From Scylla paramamosain (Eukaryota > Arthropoda > Malacostraca > Decapoda > Portunidae), in contig NC_087163.1 in NCBI RefSeq assembly GCF_035594125.1, forward strand, positions 1,955,001 to 2,019,000: a stretch of 64,000 nucleotides of DNA, given 5' to 3'. Both the position numbers and the translations under genes were made by a program. Every line of letters begins with the position of its first letter. Within the stretch, counting starts at the first letter, position 1. Of this stretch, positions 1-13,525 are shown piece by piece. The notes under the pieces are model-generated. The model did no database searches. It was not told the DNA's origin and worked only from the letters and a program-made list of their open reading frames with translations.

Positions 1-472
1 TTTTGCCACTGACTTTTTCTGATAACACGTTTTAAAGAAATACCCTAAACAACATTAAAAAAAATTCAGCAAAATTTGTCCTCGGATAATTGTTGAACGC
101 AGAAAAAATTGTTATAAAGAATACATCCACATAATTTTTACAACATCCACATAACTTTTACAACTGTCTTGCTGTGAACAATTGTGAGTCATAAGAAAAT
201 ATAGTATTTACGGTAAATGTAGAGATAAAATGCTTTGATAAGCAATGAAAGCGCGTCGCTACACACCGAGCACAGAATACCCACTAAAAGTGTCTACTAA
301 AATACGTAGCAGCAACGTCTTGCCAGACAAATGACGGCTGAGAGAATCAGAGGAGAGGAAGCGATGAGATGAAAACCTTTTACTGGTGGAATGCCGCTCT
401 TAATAGATTTAGAACTGAGGCAGTCTTGCACTGCAACACTAGAACGACCACAGAGCAAATTTGAGATGAAGG

Positions 473-511
<39 letters not shown>

Positions 512-1000
512 TAGAACCTTATAAATTGAAGGTTTACGCCAGGATCTATGAAAAGCTCTTGGTGTGTCTTAAACAATAGCAAAGGTTTCGCCTGAATTCC
601 TCAAACAAAAGTTAATAAAAACAAAAATCTTAGTCATAATGCCGCTCCCAGAAAAGAAACTGGAAGAGATCCGAGAAAGTTAACCTTTTGTAAAACTATT
701 CAAGTCGCAGGTAGTAGGAAATACAAAAATAGTTAAAGAGTTCTACAGTTTATCAATAAGGGTGATGAAAGAGAGAAAGTGATGGTTAACTGTTGTATTA
801 GTAAGGAAGAAAAGATTTGGGTGAGACTAAGTAGAAAGACTCGTGAAGCAAGGCCGCGGGAGGAGGGAGGCATGCCGTTACCAAGTCCAGAAGAGGAGAA
901 GGTAACCATGGAAGTACCGGTAGAGGGTAGTAAGAATTGTAACATTGCATCAGTGAGTGACAGTCAGGATAGTCTGTTAGAGGAAAGAAACTGATAGGAA
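1..1000. other. AT-rich non-coding stretch
   Basis: I see no gene here. It is AT-rich sequence with one short GA microsatellite at about 478-507. The small reading frames lack splice context or recognisable domains. Confidence 0.5.
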
Positions 1001-1868
1001 AGAAATTGATGTGTGTGTGTGTGTGTGTATGTGAGTGTGTTCATTTATCACAAACACTGCATATTAACATATTACAAACCTTTTCCGCCAAACCGTCTTT
1101 CTTTTCTCTCACATTGTCATGATCATCCTGCAACTCGAGATGATACAGGACGTTAAAGAGCAAATACAAAGGAATACAAAGGAGAGCCAAACAGCAACAG
1201 ACCTTTTGGTCCTTGCAAGGCTGTTTGGTAACTACTTTTAACTAGCTAAAGAGAAGAGAGACAGAACAGCATAGCAGAAGGCTCCTCCCCACCCAAGGAG
1301 AGGAGGAGGAGGAGGAGGAGGAGGAAAAAGGAAGAGCAAAGGAAATGGTGAGTGAAGCAAAAGTAATTCACTTGATAAACGTGATCTGTGTAGTGACGTA
1401 TGCAGCAAAACTGGCAGGACAAGAAGTGATTACTTAACACTGCCATCCCTTCTCCTCTCAATCAATAACGTGTGTGTTGCTGGCTTAGAGTTTTAAAAGA
1501 AACCACCGACAAAAATAAATAAATAAACTGGTGTAGTTTAAACATTCCAGAGTGTGTAGTTCTATTTCTATTCATTATCACTACGTAGTTATTTAGTTAG
1601 GAAGTGTCATATTATGATTTGCATGTAAAAGGTTAAGATTTATTGGAGGCTTAAATGTAGGATGTGATTCTTAGGTATGTGCAACAACAACAACAACAAC
1701 AACAACGACAAGTGGGAAGCAAATCCGCGTTGGATCCAAGAGAGTGCGATGACAAAACACAAACAGATATCGCTGCATAAATCACATCCATCGCTCTGAC
1801 AGACGAGACTCGTATCTTGTAAATATCCATGTATACCTCGCTGTTACATATTCTAGTACCATTACAAT

Positions 1869-1914
<46 letters not shown>

Positions 1915-2868
1915 TATCATTATGATTATGTATTTATTCATTCATTTATTCTTCTATTTATTACATTTTTAAAGGGATTGGGAAATTTAACGCACGCAGC
2001 AGCAATGTCAGATTCGTTTAGGTTAAAAAAGATTAATAAATGTCAACGGTAATGACAAATTCACAAACTAAAGCCGCGTATTATCACTTCACTAACCAGT
2101 ACAAAACAAGAACATCTAATCCACTGCAAAGACGAGAAAAATTCTACCAACTGAACCGGTAAACCTACAAACTCAGTCTATACACTACATTTCCCCTAAA
2201 CCATAACAAATTTCAAATCGCTACAGGCGCTGCTATCAACGTACATCATTTTGTCAAGTTATGCGAGGTGAAGGTTGGGGCGGACCAGCAACACGGCGAC
2301 AGTGGGTGGAGGCGGCGATGGGCGGAGCAGGACGTGAACTGTTGGGCAGGACAGGGCATGGGCGGGGCGGGGCGGGGTTAAAATGTATCAATATTGACAC
2401 ACATACTCACACACACACAAACAGTTTAGGCTAAGCAGCAGAGCGCATGCATATTGTATCGTGTTAACGTGTTTGTATACTTTGCCAAACAAGACGAGTG
2501 TGCAGCAAAAGAAAAAGAATGAGATGGTTGTTGTCTGAGGAAGATGTTCACACACACACACACACACACACGGCCACGAGCAGCTTAACTACAGAAGGAA
2601 AGGTGTGCCACTGAGAGTTCCGCATGTCAGTGAATTAGTTAAAGGAGAAAGAGAACCACCACCACCACCACCACCACCATCATCACGAGGAGGAAGAAGA
2701 AGAGGAAGAAGATGAAGACGAAGAGGAAGACGAAGACGAAGACGAAGACGATGAAGAAGAAAAAGACGTAGACGAAGACGGAGACGAAGAGCAAAAACAA
2801 GACCAAGAATAAGACAACGGATAAGTAAAAGAGAGAGAGAAGAGGAGTAGGAAGAGGGAAAGGTCATG

Positions 2869-2899
<31 letters not shown>

Positions 2900-3240
2900 G
2901 CGAGGACGACGACGTCATGAACTCAGCAAAATCAATTATTTACCTGAGTTTTGCAAATATGAACTGAAAATAATAGAGAAAACAATAGTAATTACATATA
3001 TCAAGAAAATATGCTATGTACCTAATTGTTAAAATAAAAAGAAACTGAATCAAGCGAATGAGGAGGAAAGGGGAAAAAAAAAAAAGCGCTATCATATTTC
3101 ACCTCGTGGAAAAGAAAAGAAAAAACAGTTAAAGGAAATCAACATCATGATGCAAGTGCCGTTAAGAAAAAGAATGAAAAAAAAAAAAAAAAAAAAAGAG
3201 AAAGAGAAATAACTAGTCACGTTATACTAGTTTACAATAG
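1001..3240. other. Intergenic, microsatellite-rich
   Basis: No gene is supported. Short repeats include GT (1011-1028), AGG (1301-1324), CAA (1683-1707), GTA (1870-1913), CA (2551-2571) and CAA (2874-2898). A G-rich patch at 2270-2380 (GGCGGGGC repeats) and a long GAA/GAC purine-rich stretch at 2690-2810 are the only other notable compositions. Confidence 0.6.
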
Positions 3241-3720
3241 ACGTGTGTGTGTGTGTGTGTGTGTGTAAAGGCATCCCCCACTGCCGCCATCGCTATCACC
3301 ACCACCACCACTATCACCACCACCATCACTACCACCACCACCAGTCACCACCACCACTTCCACCATACAACCTCGCCATCATCACCATCACTACCACCAC
3401 CACAGTCACCACCACCACTTCCGCCCTACAACTGCCCCCTCACCTCACCAACATCCTATCACCACCATCACTACCCCATCCCCATTCCCGTGCCCCTCTC
3501 CCTATAATCACAACCATCACCACCATCATACCCTTTTCTCCCTATCACCCATCACCACCATCACCCATCACCACCACCACCACCACCATCATCACCACCA
3601 TCACCACAACTTCACTTCCCGGCGCTGACCACGCAAAAAACTGGGTCCCGCCGTCCTTGGTGTGGTGCTCCCCTCAACACACCACCACCACCACCACCAC
3701 CACCACCGTCACTTCACCGA
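3241..3720. repeat. GT run followed by CAC/CAT-rich tract
   Basis: A GT run (3244-3267) leads into about 450 bases dominated by CAC, CAT and ACT triplets. The strand is almost free of G. His/Thr-rich reading frames here are repeat translations, not genes. Confidence 0.8.
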
Positions 3721-3875
3721 AGCTCAGAAGCCAACACCTTGCGCAGCGCCTTATTCAAATATTTTCCAGCGCATTTTTTTTTTTCTTTCTCTCTATTCAT
3801 GGGTGTTAAAATTCTGTAGTTTTTTTTTCTTTTCTTATTATGGTAGAGTGCATGTTTTTTTCTCTCTCTTACTTC

Positions 3876-3880
<5 letters not shown>

Positions 3881-3951
<71 letters not shown>
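3881..3951. repeat. CT microsatellite
   Basis: A (CT)n run of about 35 units. It is followed to about 4560 by pyrimidine-rich sequence in which I see no gene despite a long open frame. Confidence 0.9.
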
Positions 3952-3954
<3 letters not shown>

Positions 3955-4924
3955 CTTCTTTATTTTCAACCACTCATCCTTTTCAATCTTCATTACCTTA
4001 TAGATTTCCTCTTTGTCTTTCACCTTCTACCTAAACTATGTCTCTCTTATATATCTCTTTTGCCTCCATTCTATTATTTTATACTTCATATTTGCTTTGT
4101 TCCATAAATCATCATGTCTTCCTCTACTATCTCTGTTTCTCTTACCTCTCTGTCTCTAAATCTATTCAGTCTTATCATCCACAATCTTTCCCGTATATCC
4201 TAGTTCCTGGTCTCTGCATGTTTCATTTATATAGATTTGAGTATTACTGTAATGTAACAGTCAATCCATCCCTTTCTCTTACACCTTGTTTCTTTATTCT
4301 CGTCATTATCTGTCAACTCTACTTCTTATCTTTATACCACGTCTCATCTTTCTTCCCGTATACATCTTCACCGTTTGGTATTTTATCAGTCTTTCTACAT
4401 TTGTCGTCGTTATATTTGTCAACTCCCTTCCTCTGTTTTCTTTTTTATTACGTTTTCTCTTCCTTCACGTGTACATCTTTACCGTTTCGTGTTCTGCCAT
4501 TTCTTATTTCTGGTACAATTCTGCGACTAATTTTATGCCATCCAGCTAAGCACGCACATGTATTCTCGTAACCTAAGACTAACATGATATTCTAAGGTTC
4601 GTTATCTGCAAAAGCCTACACTATCACACTTCGCTCACAAAACAAACCGATCTCAACAGTTGTCCAATATATATACATGTCTTGTACCCAGTGACTCATT
4701 TCCTGCTTTTATGAATCGCTGCCCTGGGCGGTGTGAAGGTGACGTAATAACACAATAAGCGACCAGACAGGCAAGCAGGCAGGTAAATGGTTGGTCATGG
4801 AGAGAGCAAAGGTCACGATAGCAAGGCCGCAGCACGCTCTTATAACAAACCTAAGGCGATTATTTATTTTCTGTTTTTCTTCAAGTGATATTTGACATTT
4901 TTTTTTTTATCGCTTGGCTTAGTC

Positions 4925-5030
4925 CATTCCGCGTTACGGTATGTAGTAAGGTAGGCTGCCTCGTGTAGGCCTGATGGCTTCTTGCAGCTTCCATTATTTT
5001 TTTTATGTTTTTATGTTCTTATGTTCTTAA
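4925..5030. repeat. Probable dispersed repeat tail with ATGTTCTT units
   Basis: A GC-containing segment ending in CTTGCAGCTTCC is followed by T-rich sequence and repeats of TTATGTTC. This architecture resembles the 3' tail of short interspersed repeats common in decapod genomes. The assignment rests on recall of such tails and no boundaries or target duplication were found. Confidence 0.4.
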
Positions 5031-5031
5031 G

Positions 5032-5122
<91 letters not shown>
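5031..5122. repeat. Compound GT/GA microsatellite
   Basis: GT units (about 5035-5051) pass directly into about 35 GA units. It directly abuts the dispersed-repeat tail, a frequent origin of microsatellites. Confidence 0.9.
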
Positions 5123-5127
<5 letters not shown>

Positions 5128-5770
5128 ATTCTATCACACATACATAATGGAACGCAATTTTTCTTTCTCTCTCTCTCTCTTCGGTGACTAATTAGATGAT
5201 CATGAGACACCTTGAAGGGTGCAGCATTCACGTCACTGCCAACAAACACCCCACGTTGCTTGTGTCTGAAACACGGTGGTCTGTTATCGCAGTCATGGTA
5301 CAAATTATTCACACGCGACAGTTCGAGTGGCAATGTTCTGCAGTAATCGTGTCACCCTGGGGCGTTACCCTGGCCTCGCCCTTCGCTCCTCACCCACCAC
5401 TACTTCCATACTTATATAATCCCCCTCGTCCTTCTCTACTGTCCCTTTTTTATTAATTTTCTCCCTCTTCTCTCTTCTCCACATCACAAGGTCGCTCCCA
5501 CACTCCCCTATGATGGCTGACCTTTCACATTTCACTCCCTCGCCGCCGCCACACCCTGCTCTCCTGCGCCGCCCTGCCCACCACCACCTCCACGCCTCCT
5601 CGCCCGCCCTGTTCTACCTATTTACACTCTCCTATTGCACGTCCTCCACCTTCTCTATGCCCACTCCACCATTCCACTTCCACCTAACGCCCAGCAAGCT
5701 TACTGTCTCATATTCACACCTTAACTTTAGAGTCGAACACACCCAAGCCACTCAAGTCATAACGCCTCTC

Positions 5771-6032
5771 CTCAACGCGTTGGTTTGTTGAAGTCGCTGC
5801 CGGCACCTCCACGTCACGTGATCTGAGAGGGAGCGTTTTTGGCAGTCCATAACTATACAAGGAAACTTAATGCAATTATTTTTGTTCGTTCGTCTATACT
5901 CAACGCATTCGTTTGTTGAAGTTGCTGCCCGCACCTTGACGTCATGTGATCTCAGAGGGACCATTTTTTTTGCAGCTCATAACTATACAAAGAAACTTGC
6001 TGCAAAATTATTTTTGTTCGTTCGTCTTTAAT
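5771..6032. repeat. Direct tandem duplication, unit about 128 bp
   Basis: Unit 1 (5771-5898) starts CTCAACGCGTTGGTTTG and unit 2 (5899 to about 6032) starts CTCAACGCATTCGTTTG. Both continue through a TGATCT...AGAGGGA block, CATAACTATACAA and TTTTTGTTCGTTCGTCT. Scattered substitutions show the duplication is not recent. No gene is associated. Confidence 0.8.
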
Positions 6033-6294
6033 AAATCGTTGTGTTTTTGCCTTTTCTTAATTTTTTGCAGGACTAAGTTCTTTCATTATGTCCAGCCTTT
6101 TGATGTCATATGGTTATATTTTCTATAATTTATGCATACTTTTTGTGAGGACGCGCACGCACGCACGCACGCACTCACGCAGAGACGCGCGCGCACGCAC
6201 ACACACATTGCAATGTATCTCATTAGTCTAATGCTCTTTTAGGAAATCTTTATTTCTTTCTTTTCAACTTTTTACCTCTCCTTAAGTTGTTTCT

Positions 6295-6296
<2 letters not shown>

Positions 6297-6348
<52 letters not shown>
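6297..6348. repeat. TG microsatellite
   Basis: About 26 TG units. A second TG run of about 35 units lies at 6914-6982. The interval between them shows no gene. Confidence 0.9.
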
Positions 6349-6349
<1 letters not shown>

Positions 6350-6910
6350 TCGTTTGATGAATGCAAACAATTGTCATACTTGAACTCAGCTAATAGCATC
6401 TCTTCACACTCGCTCACCCCTAACTCGCCCACCCGCGGTACAAGCGCCGTACCGTCCCACTCAGGCAGTCAGTCGTCGCACCAACACATTGCCACTAATT
6501 GCTCGGTACCGCGAGGCAAAAAGTGGACGTCTGGATGAAGAGGATAGAATTAAAGAAAACGGAGCCTATAAAAAACCCTTCTGCGAGTCTTCCAGAAGGA
6601 CGCTGTGATCACGTGTTCAGACTAACAGACGGGCGTGGCAGGGTGTGGGTGTCGTGGCGGGCGGGAGGGAAGGAGGGTGGGAGCAAGCCAGGTATTTCTA
6701 GAATGGACTGGTGATGTGTGAATAAAATCATGTGGAGTGGGCAGCGAGTGGAGGAGGAGGAGGGTCGTGCAGAGCAGTGGACGGGACGTGGAGTGAGTAG
6801 CGGGCAGTCTGGGATGGGAAAAGGTCGATTGTAAACCTTTTCTGTTTTTCTTCTGCTTTTTGTCTCTTCATGTTTGGTATGTGCTTCCCTTTCCTATGTG
6901 CTTGGGCGGC

Positions 6911-6987
<77 letters not shown>

Positions 6988-7370
6988 GAGTGAGTCATCA
7001 AATTTATAAATGTCTCTTACGTACCTGCCAATCTACATCCACCAACGCACACACGAACACACGAATCAGTCACTGCTTGATGAGAGAATAAACTGTCTCA
7101 CTGCTCTCCGCCTGATGCAGCACGCAATAGGTTCCCTGCAAGCACGCACCGCTCATAACCTGCTTCAGGGGATGAACCTTGAGGTTTTTAAGATCCGTAG
7201 CCAGTCCGAGGCAACGCACACAGCACCACTTTGACGACCCTTGTCTGCGTGCTGGCTGTGCTCACTCCCTGTGTTACGCATGTGTTCTCTTTCTCCTCCC
7301 GCGAAAAATTAGCGCGTTTTCTTCATTTATTTGTATTTTTTTTTTTTTTTCTTTAAGGGAGCAAGTGGTT

Positions 7371-7376
7371 ATGATA

Positions 7377-7409
<33 letters not shown>

Positions 7410-7695
7410 GCAATAATGATGATGATGATGGCAATAATGACAACTGTAACAACAGCAAGAATGATATTATCAATATCAACAATACTTCTGCTACTACTAC
7501 TACTACTACTACTAATTATTATTATTATTATCATTATTATTATTATTATTATTATCATTATTATTATTATTATTATTATTATCATTATTACCATCATTAT
7601 TATTATTATTTTATTATTACATTTATTATTGTCATTATTAGTATTATTGTTATTATTATTATTATTATTACTGTTAATAATAATAATGACAATTA

Positions 7696-7759
<64 letters not shown>

Positions 7760-7878
7760 CATTATTATTATTATTATTAACAGTAATAATAATAACAGTA
7801 ACAATAATACTAATAATGATTGATGAAAATAATAAAAGAATAATAATAATAATAATAATGATGGTAATAATAATAATG

Positions 7879-7948
<70 letters not shown>

Positions 7949-7998
7949 TGATAATAATAATAGTGATAATAATAGAGAACAATAGCAACAACAATAGC

Positions 7999-8050
<52 letters not shown>

Positions 8051-8125
8051 GCAACAACCACTACAAGCAGTAGTAGTAGTAGTAGTAGTTGTTGTTGTTG
8101 TAGTTACTGTTGCTGTTGTTGTTGT

Positions 8126-8171
<46 letters not shown>

Positions 8172-8184
8172 AATAGTAATAAGA

Positions 8185-8243
<59 letters not shown>
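7371..8243. repeat. Mosaic of trinucleotide microsatellites
   Basis: Nearly 900 bases consist of successive triplet arrays: GAT, then TAC, ATT/TTA with interruptions, AAT/TAA, CAA, GTA/GTT, GCA, GTA and TAA. Poly-Asn, poly-Ile, poly-Leu and poly-Tyr reading frames on both strands are translations of these arrays and are not annotated as genes. Confidence 0.92.
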
Positions 8244-8247
<4 letters not shown>

Positions 8248-8600
8248 GTAATATGGTGGTGGTGGTGGGTGTGATGTTAACAGCAGCAGCAGAAGCAGCA
8301 GCAACAGCAGCAGCAGCAGTCCATCACCACCACAACCCACAACCACCATTATCACCACTATCATGCCACACATCAACAGCACTACTGTCTGGTGTGGGCG
8401 GGAAGGCGAGGCAACTGATCCACGCCCAGACGCACAATCGCCCACCCCTTCCCCTCCACACACACACACACACACAGGACGGCTCGCCAGCCAATGTGTT
8501 CATCCACAGATTAAATTGAAAGTAACATTTATGGGCAAGGAATGTTACGTATGTCCACAATTTCTGTAACTCAAACTATGTGTGTATGTTTGGAGGCAGG

Positions 8601-8603
<3 letters not shown>

Positions 8604-8699
<96 letters not shown>

Positions 8700-8702
8700 C
8701 GC
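8604..8702. repeat. GT microsatellite ending in GC units
   Basis: About 43 GT units end in a short GC run, an alternating purine-pyrimidine tract with Z-DNA potential. Confidence 0.9.
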
Positions 8703-9037
8703 GTTTGGAGGCAAGGAGTGTGTATTTGGAGATAAGAAATGCTATATTTGGCTAACTACCTGTGTCTGTTTCTCCATCTATGCAGTCCTTGTATGGAAAC
8801 CTGTCTAATTATATAGTTCATCCACGAGTTGCAGAATACGAGTAGATCAGTAATCCACACGATTCTCCCCCCACTGGGTGTACAGCGCGTCTCACAACTG
8901 TTGAAACAAAACGACCTGGCAAAAGTCAAGAACCACAATGACACAATAATGGTAATTATATCTGTTGAAAGGTAAAATTAAAGGATAACATTCTAGGTTC
9001 TACAACCAACTGGCCTCAAACATGAACAAAAAAAAAG

Positions 9038-9404
9038 TTAACAGGAGCCCCAGAGGACATGCTCTAGATGTCCGCCATTGAGTGGAAGGCGGTGTTGAAC
9101 GCCGTGTGAAAAGTTGCTGATAACACGTGCACATTCCTCCTGGGTGATCGCCTGAATCTTCTCAGTGATGGCTGGCTTCAGTGCAGCAATGAGGAGAGGG
9201 TTGCCCTGGCAGATGTTGTCCTTGAGAAACACCCAAGGGGAGGAAATCCGGGGGATTCAGGTCAGACGAGTGAGGCACCCACTCCAAATCAGCTTTAAGG
9301 CTGAAGAGACGCTTCTCAAACTTTCCAGAAGCAGCAGGCCTTGGTGACATTAGCAGTGTGCGGAGAAGCGCCATCCTACTGGAGCCACTCTTCCTCCCCG
9401 TCAA
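9038..9404 (-). pseudogene. Mariner-like transposase remnant, frameshifted
   Basis: Two overlapping minus-strand frames encode the C-terminal part of a Tc1/mariner-family transposase. The upstream frame (9404 to about 9235) contains PHSSDLNPPDFLP, matching the conserved SPDLNPxD block around the last catalytic aspartate. The downstream frame (9232 to 9038) continues with FLKDNICQGNP, an ALKPAI/EKIQAIT helix and the terminal NFSHGVQHRL...GGHLEHVL block. The shift falls just after the aspartate region, near 9235. The N-terminal DNA-binding part and the first catalytic residues are absent. I read it as a decayed insertion. I did not find inverted repeats or a target duplication. Confidence 0.75.
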
Positions 9405-9559
9405 GGGGAGCGTCTCATCAGCCGCAAAGCTGATTTATCAGTAAAAGAATGAATCGATGAATGAATAAATGCCACTGCAAAGGAGGACGAGGAAGAAGAG
9501 GAGGATGTAAAATTTTCACTTAAGGCAAACCGAAGATAACCACAATGACAAACGAAGGA

Positions 9560-9876
9560 GTTGAAACTGAACAAGAACAAGAACAAGAACAAGAAGAAAA
9601 AGAAGAAGAAGAAAAAGAAAAAGAAAAAGAAGAAAAAGAAGAAAAGGAGGAGGAGGAGGAGGAGGAGGAGGAGGAGGAAAAGGAGGAAGAGGAGGATGAA
9701 GCAACAAACTCCGTCACTGACGCCTGCTAATGAAACAAATAGATCAAATAATGAATACACAAACACGCTTGCTGTCTTCTGAAGCGTCCTGGTTGTTTGG
9801 GGATCAGCACTCTGGACTGAGAGAGGCGCTCGATTTGGGGATTCGTCTCTTTCCACGGCACAGCCCCAATTCAAGA

Positions 9877-9956
<80 letters not shown>
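9560..9956. repeat. Purine tract (GAA/AAG/GAG) and CT microsatellite
   Basis: 9569-9700 is almost pure purine on the plus strand with GAACAA, GAA and GGA units. 9883-9956 is a CT run. The Lys/Glu- and Ser-rich frames are artefacts of composition. Confidence 0.85.
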
Positions 9957-10650
9957 GTGTCTCCATGTGCTTCTGTCTCCGTAGTCGGATACACAAGTCC
10001 CCCAGGCAGGCCACTCAGCTCCCCACTTCCCACTCCTCGCTCCCCGCGCGGCCCCACCCATCACCGACCAGACTTCTCCAAAATGTTAAATAGCCACATT
10101 TTTTTCTCCCCTTCTGCAAGGACAAGGTGGCAACGGTACCGCTCTGCTTCCCTTAAACCTGTCCACTCCACCCCTGCCCTTCCTCCCTTGTCCCCCAGCA
10201 CTCCTTTTCATCCTCCTCCATATCCCTCTTCACTACCAAACTACTCCAACATCGACCTTCCTGACTTCCCTGCTTCCATAAAATCTGGCACCATCCCCCG
10301 GGCAGCGTGATGACAGATGACAGCCACATTCATGACATGCTCCATAAAGTTAAATAAACATGGATCATTTAGACAAGAAGAAGAGAAGACAAGTATCTAT
10401 CTATCTTATTTACTCATCGTGACCTCTATCAATTATGTTAGGAATTATGGAGGAAGGAGGCGGACACACTGCCTCCCCTCCAGGATGGTTGCCTGTTAAC
10501 GGGCAGCGCGCCACACTCGTCCTTCCCCGCCTTGTGTTTGCCGCACCTCGCCAGGCCCGGTGACCCTCAAATGCGAGGATAAAAACTATACATACGAGTT
10601 TATATGGTACGCTTTGATTGGCTAATGGTGGACGACGTCACTCGACGGGG

Positions 10651-10658
10651 TATATAAG
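10651..10658 (+). promoter_or_regulatory. TATA box of cuticle gene 1
   Basis: TATATAAG lies 66 bp upstream of the ATG at 10717. The box and its spacing are identical in all three array members, and flanking GGGG[TATATAAG]ACCG is conserved. An inverted CCAAT-like GATTGGCTAAT and a GACGTC palindrome lie just upstream. Confidence 0.8.
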
Positions 10659-10716
10659 ACCGCGATACGAGGAGAGTCGTACAGGAATTGAGTCCACTCA
10701 GACCCAAACACACAAC

Positions 10717-11627
10717 ATGAAGGTTCTGGTGAGTTGTCAGGAGCACTGTCATGCACCTCCACCACCAGCGGGTTTCAGTAACTAGGAGTCTAAATTCCCT
10801 TCGTAATGTTTCACATCATGACAATTTACTTGATGGGTATATCTTCACAAATCTAGGTATTAAGTCCATGAGTAGACTTTGAAGTGGTCATCCCAGCCAG
10901 CAAGTGGCCAGGCGTGGCCAAGCATGCACGTCTCGCGTAATGCTTGAATGACTCTTGCAGGCTGTACTTTGTCTGGCGGTTGCCTGCTCCGCGCTGCCCA
11001 CGGGCCTGGTTGGACCTTCCGGCGTTATCGGACCGTCTGGCTTGGTTGGTCCCTCCGGCCCCGTCCAGTTCCACCAGCCAGCTTATGCCTTCCTTGGCCA
11101 CGCCGCCCACGCCCACATTGCTGCTCTCAACGCCGTCAGAAACCCAACCGTGGCCCGCCCCCTCATCTACCAGGTAAGTTTCAAGCTGATGCGGAAGTGA
11201 CGCTTTGATGCATTTTCCCGTAATCAAATGAGAACATATGAGAAGAAAAAAAAAATGGTCTTCTCGTGAACACTGCTTGCACCTGCGCTGAGTGCTGTCA
11301 GCTCCACCTGGGCGGAGAAGCGTCCAACCAACACTTGGCCGCGGGCGTGGTCACTGCCCGCTTCCGACTAAAATCCTCACGTTTTGTGCTCTACAAGCGA
11401 AGGAAGCAACTTCTACAAAATATAATATAATATACCACCAACCTACGCTATTACTATTGCTTACAACAGTAACAACAAATACCAAACAAACAAACAAATA
11501 ACTTAGTCTATTTCTTGATCCACAGGCCGCCCCCCACGTGCCCGTATTCTACGGTGTGGACGCCGCCGGCTGCGTCAGCGGTCCCTCCGGCAAGGTGTGC
11601 CCCACCGGCAACATCCAATACCTGTAA
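10717..11627 (+). CDS. Crustacean calcified-cuticle protein (GPSG type), gene 1
   Basis: Three exons (10717-10728, 10961-11173, 11526-11627) joined at GT/AG sites in phase 0 give 108 residues. Exon 1 encodes only MKVL. Exon 2 completes a signal peptide (cleavage likely after the ALPTG region) and then gives three GPSG repeats followed by PVQF. It also has an Ala/His-rich segment. Exon 3 carries a fourth copy, CVSGPSGKVCPTGNIQYL. This resembles the motif of the crustacean cuticle repeat family (Pfam Cuticle_1; Cancer and Homarus calcified-cuticle peptides) in GPSGxV...Q(F/Y). Role by family: secreted structural protein of mineralised exoskeleton, exact function unknown. Two cysteines in exon 3 could pair. 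It is the longest array member. A shared AATAAA lies at 12005. Exons come from splice signals and copy alignment. Confidence 0.85.
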
Positions 11628-11849
11628 TGAGTCACTGACGGCTACCATGCCCGCCCCCGCACACACGCATTCCATGTCCCGCGCCTCGTGCCATTCCCGG
11701 AACCGGACCATCGTCCCTGCCTAATTTATAACACAATTAGTGGACACATTTCATGCATTAATCATTGTCAAATTGACCCACGCATCTGTGATGAATACAT
11801 GTTGATGTAAACAAGAAGTGGTCTGACTTTTCCTTCACTTGTAATGATA

Positions 11850-11915
<66 letters not shown>

Positions 11916-12597
11916 ACAGCGTGTGTAAGACTGCTCAAGGAATGCACGGTGCGGAGAAATAGTCCACGAGAATCTGAGGAAGAAAGAGACTCAGTTTAAC
12001 AATGAATAAAGGATTGAAAACGGATGATTAGATAAAAGAAAAAGAAATACGTATGATTGAACTCACTATCAGCCGATACAAGAGTACTCTCCACAAGGAT
12101 GGATGAAATGATGTCGAGGCAATCACTGTTCCACACATAAGTGCTCACAAGAACATTCAGCGGCAAAGGTGCAAGAGTGGCAGGTGCAGGGCACGTAAGC
12201 AAGACGGTACAGATGAGTGCAGCAGGCTGGGCACCGTGTTAGAAATTAAGGTTACGCAGAGGATCAAGGAAAACGGTATCAAATCTAGGACAGAGAAAAA
12301 AAATGCGTCTGTTGCATAAATGTGTCTCTGAAAAAAAAAAAAAAATCAGTGAAACAAACAAAAAATTAGAATAAAAGATTAAGAGGAGTTTACCGTGCAA
12401 AAAGGAATCAACTTAGAGTATTTTACAGAATAGAAGAGCAGATGTTACAAAATATGGTCTTCCAAGCAGAGCAGTAGGCCCGTGGAATGCCTCGCCTGAC
12501 AACACTGGACGCAAACAATCCAAGCTAAAGTAAAGAAATACATGACACTGTGTATGGGACAACTCCAGTATGACTTAAGTGAGACTGCAACTAGGTA

Positions 12598-12685
<88 letters not shown>

Positions 12686-13468
12686 AAACGGTTAGAATCC
12701 CGCCACTTAGTTACACATCAACCCGAAAACTAGACAGCCTTGGCCAGCGAGACATAAGTGCCGGCAGGTCCCGAGGATCTAACACTGACGTCGCGGCGCG
12801 CCACTCAAGCCGGGGAATCTCCAGTAAACTTGCTCGACTAACCCCCGAGCTCACCATAGAACGAGTAAACATGTTTCAGAGTGATTGGTAATTCAGGAAA
12901 AGTGTACCAAATGGCAGCCAGACGGTTAAACATTAATTACACAGTTTTGTAACTCGTCTCTGATTGGAGCCACACACACACACACACACACAAGGCAGTG
13001 AAGCGAGTGGGAGTGCATTATCACCACCACCACACCACACCACCTGGCCAACACACACCACGTATCCTTGGGCTTCCTCCTTCGACATCCTTTGTATGTA
13101 TGAATGAATGTATGTATGTATGTATTTATGTATGTACGACCGTGGAAGGTTGGAAGCCCGTGTTGGGGGGGAGGGAGGGGTGACAAGGTGAGGGAGGGTG
13201 GGAGGAGGAAGGAGAAAGTACTCAAGGCTGGTTTGCCAAAATGGTGAAAGTTTCCGCTATACTTTAGCATATTTCTCTACAATTTTAGCTCATACCTGTT
13301 CATATTTCGTATCTAATATACATGTTACATATTTTTTTTTATATTGAATTTATTACAGTACATGCATTTCTTACCTAACAAAAATTTCCAACTTAGATTT
13401 TTAAAGGAATAACCTGATTTATGTAATATAAAAAACAATTATAACCATGAAAGTTTCACGAATTCTGC

Positions 13469-13525
<57 letters not shown>

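Noticed and set aside
3838..4034. Arg-Glu and Ser-Leu repeat proteins
   Set aside because: Translations of GA/CT microsatellites. The same applies to all RERE, SLSL, CVCV, HTHT and IYIY frames in the window.
10853..11227. Long minus-strand frame across cuticle exon 2 (and similar frames at 16792-17364, 20945-21415)
   Set aside because: Antisense shadows of GC-rich, duplicated cuticle exons and introns.
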